The notes under the pieces were generated by a model that ran no database searches, was not told the DNA's origin, and worked only from the letters and a program-made list of their open reading frames with translations. 64,000 nt of DNA, taken from contig NC_057814.1 of NCBI RefSeq assembly GCF_018294505.1, forward strand, positions 295,496,059 through 295,560,058. Direction: 5' to 3'. The translations under genes were made by a program, and so were the position numbers. Positions 1 to 9,843 of the stretch are shown here, piece by piece (positions within the stretch are counted from its first letter, which is position 1; the number at the start of each line of letters is the position of its first letter). This stretch comes from Triticum aestivum (lineage: Eukaryota > Streptophyta > Magnoliopsida > Poales > Poaceae).

Positions 1-1312
1 TGCCAAGTTTCATGATTTTCAGGCGTGTTTTGGAATTACAGGAATTAAAAAAACCAAGTTTCTCAATTTTTTCGGCCGAGCCACGACACCCAGATGTTTG
101 AATTTCACTCCCATCTCTTGCATGGGACCTAGAAATTCACCCAAGGACACACATGTGATTTTTCAAACAACTTTGGTGCACTGGAGCATGTGCTTGTAGT
201 TCAAATTTGAATTATGCACATTAAATGCCCAGAAACTAAATTAATGTATAAAAAGGAGAAACGAGCCCGGAATAATTCCAAAATTTAGCACGGTACTTCT
301 ATTTGGTCTAATCTGGTTGTGCAAAAAAATTAAGGCGGGAGAAGGCAGTGTACGTATGTCGTTTCGCACACGGAGGTGACACGTTCCCTCTCGGAACCAT
401 GAGCCTTGTTGAGGGAAGCTCCGGTTTGCAAGAAGCTTACACCAAAGCTTGTTCCAATTCGGCCAAAAAAATTACCGCAGCATGATCGTGCCATGTCATG
501 AGACCATGCCAAGTTTCATTATTTTCAGGCGTGTTTTGGAATTACAAGAATTAAAAAACCAAGTTTCTCAATCTTTCCGGCTGAGCCACGACGCTCAGAT
601 GTTTGAATTTCACTCCTATCTCTTGCATGGGACCTAGAAATTCACCCAAGGATACACACGTGATTTTTCAAACAACTATGGTGGACTGGAGCACGTGCTT
701 GTAGTTCAAATTTTAATTATGCACATTAAATGCCCAAAAACTCAATTAATGTATAAAAAAGGCCAAACGAACACGAAATAATTCCAAAATTTAGCACGAT
801 ACTTCTATTTGGTCTAATCTGCCTATGTAAAAAAATTAAGGCAGGAGAAGGCAGTGTGCGTATGTCGTTTCGCACACGGAGGTGACACGTTCCCTCTCGG
901 AACCAGGAGCCTTCTTGAGGGAAGCTCCGGTTTGCAAGAAGCTTACACCAAAGCTTGTCCCAATTCGGCCAAAAAAATTACTGCAGCATGTTGGTGCCAT
1001 GTCATGACACCATGCCAAGTTTCATGATTTTCAGCCGTGTTTTGGATTTTCAGGAATTAAAAAACCAAGTTTCTCAATCATTTCGGCTGAGCCACGACAC
1101 CCAGATGTTTGAATTTTATTCCCATTTCTTCATGGGACCTATAAATTCACCCAAAGACAGACATGCGATTTTTTAGCAAACTTTGGTGCATTGGAGCATG
1201 TGCTTGTAGTTCAAATTTGAATTATGCACATTAAATGCCCAGAAACTCAATTAATGCATAAAAATGCCAAACGAACCCGGAATAATTCCAAATTTAAACA
1301 CGACACTCATGT
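1..1312. repeat. 506-bp tandem repeat, about 2.6 units
   Basis: The phrase TGCCAAGTTTCAT recurs at 1, 507 and 1013, giving two complete units and a third that diverges near 1310. The first unit may start left of the window. Units are AT-rich and differ by scattered substitutions and small indels. Short ORFs recur in each unit in both directions but show no protein-like composition. The array lies upstream of the B3-type gene and could be its distal promoter or an unrelated satellite-like duplication; the sequence does not decide. Confidence 0.85.
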
Positions 1313-1457
1313 ACTAGTAGCATGTTCACTATACGTAAATGTTCTAGCAATTCAAACACCATCCTTTCCCTCCGTAACACCATTTCTCTTTCAAAACATA
1401 ATGAAAAAAACAGGTATACCACAAACAATTTACTAGAAAGAATCTAGTGGGATGCGA

Positions 1458-1465
1458 TATAAAAT
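1458..1465 (+). promoter_or_regulatory. candidate TATA box for the B3 gene
   Basis: TATAAAAT lies about 420 bp upstream of the proposed ATG at 1883 and just upstream of the GC-rich leader. Position and composition suit a plant core promoter, but the match is short and no start site can be read from sequence. Confidence 0.35.
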
Positions 1466-1697
1466 ATCTTGGTGCACCGTCTTGTCTGGCTTACGCAGGA
1501 AGCTTTGTCGTCTATAGTCCACCGTCCCCGCTTGAACCACACTTGCGCGCCAGTTTCTCGCGGCACCGAGTCAAATTTTTTGGCCACCGCGGAAATATCT
1601 ATCTCCCCGCCTCCTCCCTCCTACCAAAAGCCACATTTCCACTGTTCCTTCTTGCTTTCCAAGTTCAAACCTTCACTGCTGCTTACTGGCAGCTCAG

Positions 1698-1872
1698 CCT
1701 CCTCGCCGGCGACCCTTCTTCTTGCAGCGCCGCCTCCTCGCTGGCTACCCTTCTTCTTGCAGCGTCGCCTCCTCGCCGGCGACCATTCTTCTTGCAGCGC
1801 CGCCTCCTCGCCGGCAACCCTTCTTCTTGCTGCGCGGCCTCCTAGCGGCCGACCCTTCTTCTTGCTGCGTGG
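1698..1872. repeat. 35-bp minisatellite, five units
   Basis: Five head-to-tail copies of a 35-bp C/T-rich unit beginning CCTCCTCGCCGGCG, with units starting at 1698, 1733, 1768, 1803 and 1838. The unit length is not a multiple of three, so the array cannot hold one frame and is best read as untranslated leader. It ends 10 bp before the proposed start codon of the B3 gene. Long ORFs called through it on both strands are by-products of its composition. Confidence 0.85.
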
Positions 1873-1882
1873 CCTCGTCGAT

Positions 1883-3258
1883 ATGGTCAGGTAATCCACA
1901 CCCCACCCACACCATCCTCCTCCTTTCCCGTCCCACATGCCCCGACTGACGGAGCGACACCTTCCACCGAAATCACTGCCCCCCTCCACCAATTAAGCGC
2001 CGCCCACAGCCATTTTACACGCAGTATAACGTGGAGTTGAGTAGCTTGCGGCCGCACGCGTGAACGAGGTCGCTATGGCTGACATGCATGTCGACCACCA
2101 GATCTTGGAGAAGCACCTCATCTTCGAGGCCACCGTCGACACCGCCGCGCGGTTGTCTACTTTAAAATACAGTTCGTGATGTTTTCTCGAGGCCACCGCC
2201 AGTGCCTTCTAGTGATTTGTCCTCTGTAATGTTAATATGCAATCTGATGTTCAGTTAACAGTTTGGTCCTCTGAAATGTAATGTTCAGTTAAAACTTTGG
2301 TCCAACAATTGCTACATTTCGTAGTACTGTTCTCAAGCATTATTTGTTTTGTTAACTGTCTTATCTTCTAGTACATATTTCTATTCTGCAATGTCGTGCT
2401 CAGTTAACTAATTTGGTTCATTTGGTCTGCTATCCATTTAACTGTTTGGTTTAGTTATGCAATTTGATTTTCATTTGTTGTGGGTACAATTTTGTATTGT
2501 TATGCATGTGACACCAATCGAATTTGGCTGTACTCAATACATATTCTACTGATAGTATGGCAACTCTCAGTTAACCTGATCAAGATCTTCCTTATGTGTG
2601 TTGCAGGGAAACAATGGGAGACACTGCGGTTTACCATCGAGGTTCGTTCAAGCAGGGTCCTTTGGCTAATAGCACATTATTGTGCAGTTGCAGGAATCAT
2701 TCTAATATTTAGGTTTCTTACAATTTGGTCTTGCACATGTAGGTCCTGCTGTCAGAGGCTTAGACCCACTGTTCGACCCATTTTGCATATGGGGAAATGA
2801 GATGTCCATGAATATCAGTCAAGTCAAGAAACTCAGAAAGATTGTTAGGATGAAGAAACTTGCGACGAATAACAGCAAGATCTTTGTTTGCACAATGAAG
2901 AAGACATCAGTCAACTATAGGATGGTACCAACTCTTTTACCTTGTTTTTACCCCTTGCGCCATTTCAAAATTTACAACAGCGATTTATGCATAGCTTTGT
3001 TTTCAGTACTTTTCAAAGCAGTTCACTGATGATTACCTCTCAAACCACCTGCATGGTCAAGAGGCGAGGAAGGTATTCATTCAACACCCATGGTACAATA
3101 TTGAAGTCTTGCTGAAGAGGACGAAGGTTGGGCGGGCAATTATCCATAGCCACTGGCCTAAAGTTGCAAGGACATTCAACATCACTGAAGGCTCAATATT
3201 TGCCTTCCGCTTCTGTAGTTTCCCAGATGAGATTCATCTGTCTATTTACCGTGTATGA
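1883..3258 (+). CDS. B3 DNA-binding-domain protein, four exons, 158 residues
   Basis: Proposed exons are 1883-1890, 2607-2641, 2743-2924 and 3007-3258. Every intron has GT and AG ends, and the sum is 477 nt (158 codons plus stop). The frame is continuous across all junctions, with an ATG at 1883 and another in frame at 2614. The last exon plus the end of exon 3 give a B3-like domain at about residues 57-158: KIFVCTMKK, FSKQFTDDYLSNHL, VLLKRTKVGRAIIH, HWPKVA, EGSIFAFRF and the closing LSIYRV. B3 proteins are plant nuclear transcription factors that bind DNA through a pseudobarrel fold; this one is small, with a single domain, like REM-type members. I see no stop or frameshift, unlike the retroelement genes around it. 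Target genes and expression are unknown. It could be a recent duplicate or a gene captured by a transposon. The first, 8-nt exon is the least certain part. Confidence 0.72.
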
Positions 3259-3465
3259 TGCTACTTTCCAAAGGTTTTTGATGCTGCATGTGAAACTTGG
3301 TGCTGTTGTGTAATGGCGTAACTGAGTGCCGAAGCTATCTGATGTAATTCGATTATGAAATCCTGGTTGCTTTTATACGGATATGAAATATCTGGCGTGT
3401 TTTATAAGAAATATCAGTTTGATTAGTACATGGATTATCAATAATAGGCTAATTACCCTGCTTAT
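3259..3465 (+). other. probable 3' untranslated region and spacer
   Basis: AT-rich sequence after the stop of the B3 gene, without coding potential. I see no canonical AATAAA signal; GATTATGAAAT near 3350 is the nearest weak candidate. Confidence 0.35.
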
Positions 3466-4080
3466 TGGGGTTTTCTATTGCAAACGGTTACTCAGACAGC
3501 ACCGTGGGCGATGAACTCAAACAACCCGCACGGTTTCTAGAAAGTAGGCGTGTTCGATCAACTAACAATCACACACGGCTTCCGGTAGCGAACTGTTTGC
3601 GTTAGGCCACCTTGCACACAAGTTTCCACACAAAGAACTGTGTGGGATGTACATACGTATAGAAATGATTTTCGGGGATTCACCGTGTGGGATGTACATA
3701 TCTACGGAAATGATTTCTGGGATTCACCGTGTGGGATGTACATACCTACAGAAATGATTTATGGGATTCACCGTGTGGGATGTACATACCTACAGAAATG
3801 ATTTCTGGGATTCACCGTGTGGGATGTACATACCTACGGAAATGATTTCTGGGATTCACCGTGTGGGATGTACATACCTACGGAAATGATTGGGTTTCCA
3901 TGCCTCGCCCGATCGCACACGGCCCCAGCCTGGGTCCCACGAGGGCCTCTCCCCGACGATTTCTGGGTCATGTGGGAAGGACTCCCCCCCTATCGCCCAC
4001 ACTCACTTGGCGACGGTTCCAAATGTCGTCGCGGAAAGGGGTTTTAAACCGTTTGTTTTGGACGTCGTTGTACCAGTGAT
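3466..4080. mobile_element. candidate small DNA-transposon-like element
   Basis: The segment begins near GGGGTTTTCTATTG with CAAACGGTT inside its left edge, and has the inverse AACCGTTTG inside its right edge near 4058. That is a weak, 9-base inverted match. Its centre is a 44-bp tandem array. No transposase is present. The right side abuts the WHAM-like relic, so one or both may be truncated. The class is a guess (Mutator- or Harbinger-like non-autonomous). Confidence 0.3.
3640..3895. repeat. 44-bp tandem repeat, six units
   Basis: Units start with GTGTGGGATGTACATA and end with GGGATTCACC. They begin at about 3640, 3685, 3729, 3773, 3817 and 3861, and the sixth is incomplete. Divergence between units is a few bases. 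The unit is not a multiple of three and contains no plausible coding frame. Confidence 0.88.
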
Positions 4081-5952
4081 GACTCACATATTATTATCTC
4101 CATATCACAAAACTATTGCAAGGAATCAAACTTCTCATATCCAATGATCTATATGAAAGTTTTTATTATATCCTTCTTGGATATTCATCATATTAGGACC
4201 AATTTCATAGCTTGTGCAAATTTTCATCACTATTATAAACTCTCAAAATAATATAAGTGAAGCATGAGAGTGTTCGACAGACTACTTGAAAAAGATATAA
4301 GTGAAGATCAAGTGAGTAGTTAAGTAAATAGGTAGCTATGTGAGGACTCTCTCCCATTTAAATTTTTCAGATCTAAGTATTTTATTAAAACAACAAGCAA
4401 AAAAAATGACATTCCAAGAATAGCACACATCATGTGAAGAGGCAAAACCTTAGGCTCAACCGAGGCTAAGCGATAATTCTTGATGAAGAAAGGTGGGATG
4501 CCTACCAAGGCATCCCCAAGCTTAGATGCTTGAGACTTCTTGAAATATTATCTTGAATGCTTTGGGAATCCCCAGGCTTGAGCTTTTGTGTCTCCTTAAT
4601 TCCTTTTATATCCCGGTTTCCCTAAACCTTAAAAACTTCATCCACACAAAACTCAACAAGAACTCGTGAGATAAGTTAGTATAAATCAATACAATAACCT
4701 TATCATTCTCTACTGTAGAAAATCACTAAAATTATTATTTAACATTGGATACTAAATGCCGCTGCATATTTAATACTCCTATCCTCAAATAGAACCATTA
4801 AATGGTAATCATATGCAAACATAACAGCAATCTGTCTAAATAGGACAGTCTATAAAGAATGCAGGAAGGTTCATACTTCTCTAACTCCAAAAATTCTGAA
4901 AAATTACTACACTGTACAAAATTTATTATATCTCACTGTGTAAATATTTCAAGATTTTATCATGTTCTGACTATTCACAAATAATCAAAACATGACAACA
5001 AACTTTCTGTTTTCAAATAGCAACACATAGAGTTGCAAAATAAGCATGGTAAAGGCTATACTTGACATTTTTATTGGAATAAAAGATGCAAAACATTATG
5101 CTAAATAATAGCAAGCAAATCCTAGTAAAATAAAATGACGCGCCAAGCAAAACACATATCATGTGACGAATAAAAATATAGCTACAAGTGAGGTTACCGA
5201 TAGTGTTGAAGACGAAAGATGGGATAACTTCCGGGGCATCACCAAGCTTGGTCGCTTGGGTCTTCCTTGAATATTACATTGGGGTTCCTTGGGCATTCCC
5301 AAGCTTAGGGTCTTGACACTCCTTATTCTTCTCATATCGATTTCTCACCCAAAACTTGAAAACTTCAATCACACAAAACTTAACGGAACTTCGTGAGATG
5401 GGTTAGCATAGTAAAACAAATCATCCACTTTGGTACTATCAAAGAAAAAATTCATAATTATTTACACATGATTCCTACTATACTCTATAATTTACACAAT
5501 TTATATTAAGCAATATAAGCCATAGAAACCATAAAACAAGCAAACTATGCATTGCAAATAGAATATGTCAAAAACAGAACAATCTGTAAAGATCTGAATA
5601 ATGACTGTACTTCTGTAACTCCAAAAATTCTTTAAAATGAGGAAAGTGTAGGAAATTTGTAGATCAGTAATGTGTAAAAAATTCAGAATTTTTCGACGCT
5701 CCAGTGATTTCTAACAGTTTTGTTACTGGGTGCAAAAGTTTCTGTTTTTGCACAGAATCAAGTTAACTATAATCCACACTATCCCAAAGGATTTACTTGG
5801 CACTTTATTGAAACAAAATCTATAAAACATGATTACAAAAGTAGCTTAATCATGTGAACACACAAAAACAGTAGGGGCAAATGTTGGGTTGTCTGCTAAC
5901 AAGCACTTCTCTTTAATGCCTTTTTAGCTAGGCATGATGATTTCAATGATGC

Positions 5953-6990
5953 TCACATAAAAGTAAATAGTTGAAACTTAATGGGAGCATCATGAAGCGT
6001 AAGACTAGCACATTTAATCCTAACCCACTTCGTACGCATAGGGATTTTGTGAGCAAACAAGTTATGGGAACAAGAATCAACTAGCATAGGAATGCAAAAC
6101 ACGCATAACTTCAAAACATTCAACACAAAGAGAGGGAACTTGATATTACTGAGATATGTAAAAGCATATGTTCCTATCTCACAATAATTTCCAGTAGCAT
6201 GATGAATAAATTCAACAATACAGCTATCACATAAAGCATTCTTTTCATGATCCAAAAGCGTAGAGATTTTATTACTCTCCACATAAGCAAATTTATTCCC
6301 ATGAATAGTCATGGGAGCAAACTCAACAGAATAACTATCATGTGATACTTTATTGGGATAATCCATTTGAAAATAAAAATCATGATGACACGTTTCATGG
6401 TTATCATTATTCTTTATAGCACACATGTCATCACCATAATCAGCATAGATAGCAACTTTGTTGCCATAATCAATTGTAACCTCTTCCAAAATAGTGGATT
6501 CATCACTAAATAAAGTCATGACTTCTCCAAATCCAATTTCATAATTATTATAATAAGATTCAACACCCTCCAAAATAGTGGGATCGTTACCTAGAGTTGA
6601 CACTCTTCCAAACCCACTTTCATCAATATAATCATCATAAATAGGAGGCATGCAATCATCATAATAAATTTTCTCATCAAAATTTGGGGGACTAAAAATA
6701 TCATCTTCATCAAATATAGCATCCCCAAGCTTATGGCTTTGCATATTATTATCATCATGGATATTCATAGCAAGCATACTAACAACATTGCAATCATGCT
6801 CATCATTCAAAGATTTTATGCCAAACATTTTGAATTCTTCTTCTAACAATTGAGCACAATTTTCCTTTCCATTTTCATGAAAGACATGATAAAGACAAAT
6901 AATATGAGGAAACCTCAATTCCATTTTTCGAAGTTTTCTTTTATAGACCAAACTAGTGATAAAACAAGAAACTAAAAGATTCAATTGCAA
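5953..6990 (-). CDS. retroelement ORF of unknown function, 345 codons
   Basis: An open frame close downstream of the PBS in the WHAM-like relic. The protein is acidic and rich in Asp, Asn, Tyr and His, with repeated acidic blocks such as DEDDIFSPP, YYDDCMPPIYDDY and GFGEVMTLFSDE. The blocks around GFGRVST and GFGEVMT are internal duplications. I see no zinc knuckle, protease, RT or integrase motif. Proteins of this type fill the interior of WHAM-type elements that lack pol; their role is not known to me. The ATG at 6990 is the first in frame, and the real start might be the Met at about 6924 before ELRFPHIICLYHVF. Being open over 1 kb in a truncated element suggests moderate age or chance survival. 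Confidence 0.5.
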   Translation of the reverse strand: MQLNLLVSCFITSLVYKRKLRKMELRFPHIICLYHVFHENGKENCAQLLEEEFKMFGIKSLNDEHDCNVVSMLAMNIHDDNNMQSHKLGDAIFDEDDIFSPPNFDEKIYYDDCMPPIYDDYIDESGFGRVSTLGNDPTILEGVESYYNNYEIGFGEVMTLFSDESTILEEVTIDYGNKVAIYADYGDDMCAIKNNDNHETCHHDFYFQMDYPNKVSHDSYSVEFAPMTIHGNKFAYVESNKISTLLDHEKNALCDSCIVEFIHHATGNYCEIGTYAFTYLSNIKFPLFVLNVLKLCVFCIPMLVDSCSHNLFAHKIPMRTKWVRIKCASLTLHDAPIKFQLFTFM

Positions 6991-7021
6991 GATCTAAAGA
7001 TATATCTTCAAGCACTCAACT

Positions 7022-7038
7022 CCCCGACAATGGTGCCA
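7022..7038 (-). other. primer-binding site of the WHAM-like relic
   Basis: On - this reads TGGCACCATTGTCGGGG, close to the TGGCGCCGTTGCCGGGGA type seen intact at 55223. That type is known from Athila-like Gypsy elements primed by a tRNA (Asp, from memory). It sits 10 bp from the end of the partial LTR. Confidence 0.7.
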
Positions 7039-7048
7039 GAAAAGAGCT

Positions 7049-7388
7049 TGATATCTAGTACACAACTTTATTCTTGTAGTCTCGTGTTGGGCCTCCAAGC
7101 GCAGAGTTTTGTAGGATAGTAGCAATTTTCCCTCAAGTGGTTGACCTAAGGTTTATCAATCCGTGGGAGGCGTAGGATTAAGATGGTCTCTCTCAAAAAA
7201 CCCGGCAACCAAATATAAAAGAGTCTTTTGTGTCCCCAACACACCAAATGCAATGATAAATTGTATAGGTGCACTAGTTCGGCGAAGAGATGGTGATACA
7301 AGTGTAGTAATGATAGTAGATATTGATTTTTTTGTAATAGGAACAATAAAAATAGCAAGGTAGAAAGTAACAAAAGTGAGCACAAACA
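7049..7388 (-). repeat. partial 5' LTR of the WHAM-like relic
   Basis: On - the segment ends ...CTAGATATCA just before the PBS, as expected of the 3' end of an LTR. Its left part is missing: at about 7389 the sequence switches to RNase H coding sequence of the neighbouring Tat element (residues FDGCEFL at 7411-7391 on -). About 340 bp remain, far less than a complete LTR of this group. Confidence 0.55.
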
Positions 7389-9825
7389 GCAAGGAACTCA
7401 CACCCGTCGAAGTACCCATTGATCTATTGGACAAGGAAGCGGTAGCTCGCCATGTTTGCATCTTGGTGTCCCAGTCGCCAGACGACTGCTGGACCACCAA
7501 GTCCGAGTCGCCGTAGCACATCACTCGGCGGATGCAAATCTCCTTGGCCAGTCGAAGCCCGTGGACGAGCGCCTCGTACTCGACCATGTTATTGGAGGCG
7601 GCAAAATGAAACTGCATCGTGTACTTGAGCTTGTCGCCTTTGGGAGAGGTGAGGACAATGCTGGCTCCCAAACCGGTGCGCATCTTCGAGCCATCGAAGT
7701 GCATCCGCCAATGGGTGGAATCCGGCCCTGGCGGCAGGTACTGGGTCTCAGCCTAGTCGATGGCCCACTTCGCCACCCGGCCTGATGCATCTCTGTTGCC
7801 TATGATCTCGGCGAGTGGGGCAGTGCAGATGACCCTGATGGAGTGCTCCTGGAAGTACTGCTTGAGCTTCTTGGCGGCAAAGTACACGCCGTAGCACATC
7901 TTCTGGTAGTTGGGGGTAGTTCTGCTTGGAGGCCGACAACACCTCACTCAGGTAGTAGACGGGCCGCTGGACCGGCTGTGCCTTCCCGCCTTCTGGGCAC
8001 TCGACCAAGATCACGGTGTTGACCACCCGGCTGGTGGCTGTGATGTAGAGGAGCATTGGTTCTTTAGCAGCCAGAGCGGCCAGGACAGGTAGCGTGGTCA
8101 GCATCTTCTTGAGCTGGAGAAAAGCCTCGTCCGCCTTGTCATTCCACTCGAAGCAAGTGGTCTTCTTCATTAGCTGGTACAGGGGGAGGGCCTTCTCACC
8201 CAGCCGACTGATGAACCGGCTGAGAGATGCCAAGCACCCGGTGAACTTCTGGACGTCCCGCAATCGAGTGGGTCTCTGCATCCACTCAATGGCCTTGATC
8301 TTCATGGGGTTGCACTCGATGCCGCGTTCAGAGACAAGGAAACCAAGGAGCTGGCCGACTGGTACTCCGAAGACACATTTCTCTGGGTTGAGCTAGATTT
8401 GAAAACTGCTCAAATTATCAAAGGTCTCCTTGAGATCCTCTAGAAGGGTGTCGTGCTTCTCCGTATTCACCACAATATCGTCTACATAGACATGGGCATT
8501 TCTGCCGAGTTGCTTGAGGAGGCACTTCTGCATGCAACGCTGAAACATGGCGCTGGCATTTCTCAAGCCGAACGTCATGGTCAGGTAGCAGAAGGCTCCG
8601 AATGGTGTGATGAAGGCGGTCTTCAGCCGTTCGGCCGGGTTCAGCTTGATCTGGTGGTATCCTGAGTAGGCATCCAAGAAAGACAGCAGCTCGCATCCGG
8701 CTGTGGAGTCAATCACTTGATCTATCTGAGGCAAGGCAAACGGGTCCTTGGGGCAGGCTTTGTTGACGCTAGTGTAATCAATACACAGACGCCAATTGTT
8801 GTTCTTCTTCAACACGAGGACTGGGTTGGCAAGCCAGCCGGATAAAACACTTCCATGATGAAGCCGGCTGCCAGAAGCTGTGCGATCTCTTCACCAACAA
8901 TTCTTCTCTTCTCTTCTGACAGGCGGCGGAGGGGTTGCTTGACCGGCTTTGCATCCGACCTCACATGTAGCTTGTGCTCGGCGAAATCCGTCGGAACACC
9001 CAACATGTCTTTGGGAGACCATGCGAAGATGTCCTGATTCTCATGGAGGAAATCGATGACCTCGCTTTCCTATTTGCTATCGAGGTTGGTCCCTACGATA
9101 GTGTGCCTCTCCGGGTGCAATGGGTCCAAGGCAATCTTCTTGGTTTCTTTGGCCGGCTGGAAGGAGCCCTGAGCCTCCGTGTCCTTGGGGTCGGATGGCA
9201 TGTCCGGCTGCTTGCTGGCCATGGTCACCACCCGCTTAAGGATACACTTCTCTTCAGCGATAACGAGGGACTCGGCCAGCCAACTGCTGGCAGCAGCACA
9301 TGCGGCTGACTTCTGGTAGTCACCGGCTATGGTGATGATGCACTTGGTGCCCGGCATCTTCATCTTGAGGTAAGCGTAGTGCGGTACTGCCATGAACTTG
9401 GCCAGTACGGGCCGGCCCAAGAGCGCGTGGTAGGGGCTGTCCAGGTCAACCACCTCGAACCAGATCGGCTCACGGTGGAAGTGATCTTTATCGTCGAACA
9501 GGACATCTATCTTGACCTTGCCGATCGGGGAGCAGGAAAGGCCAGGTACAATGCCGTGGAAGACAGTCCGACTGGGAAGGAGCTGCTTCTCTTTGATACC
9601 CAACTTCTCCATGGTGTCGCGGTAGAGGATGTTGATGTTGCTACCGCCGTCTATCAGGATCTGGGAGAAGCGGCAAGCTCGCCTCTCCGTTGAGAAGGTG
9701 GAATCCAACACCAAGGCATAGGAACCCGGCGAGGGCATCATGGCCAGGTGGTCAGCACGGCTCCAGCTGATGGGCCTCTTGGACCAGTGCATGAACTCTG
9801 GGACATCTGAGGCAACGGAGTTCAC
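7389..9825 (-). pseudogene. T1 pol: protease, reverse transcriptase, partial RNase H, broken
   Basis: Read downward on -. 9825-9070 is an aspartic protease region with DGGSNINILYRDT and the flap/ligand motif HALLGRPVLAKFM, followed by spacer residues. 9006-8809 opens RT (EHKLHVRSDAKPVKQPLRRL). 8815-8393 holds the RT palm with CIDYTSVNKACP, LDAYSGYHQIK and the catalytic YVDD. 8305-7748 is the thumb and connection, SLSRFISRLGEKALPLYQLM. 7704 onward is RNase H with MHFDGSKMRTG, YEALVHGLRLAKE and GDSDLVVQQ. The frame changes near 8815, near 8390 and near 7900, and there is an in-frame TAG near 7755 and another near 7425. In a working element this polyprotein makes cDNA from the retrotransposon RNA. 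The frame is lost where the WHAM-like relic begins. Confidence 0.85.
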
Positions 9826-9843
9826 CTCTCGGTGGTGCTGGCG

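Larger units (their letters stand above)
4081..7388 (-). mobile_element. truncated WHAM-like Gypsy LTR retrotransposon relic
   Basis: On - the order is a partial 5' LTR (7388-7049), PBS (7038-7022), the 345-codon ORF and a long AT-rich internal tail running to about 4081. The tail holds two diverged copies of one segment (near 4490-4700 and 5210-5430), each with CCCAAGCTT motifs and ACACAAAACT. It also has short AAGTGAAGCATGAG motifs like those in the Sabrina-like element at 57 kb. No RT or integrase and no 3' LTR are seen. The WHAM assignment is from memory of the leader and ORF. Confidence 0.65.

Noticed and set aside
1469..1992. Overlapping ORFs over the 35-bp minisatellite, both strands
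   Set aside because: The 35-bp period cycles through all frames; the translations are repeat artefacts in a probable untranslated leader.
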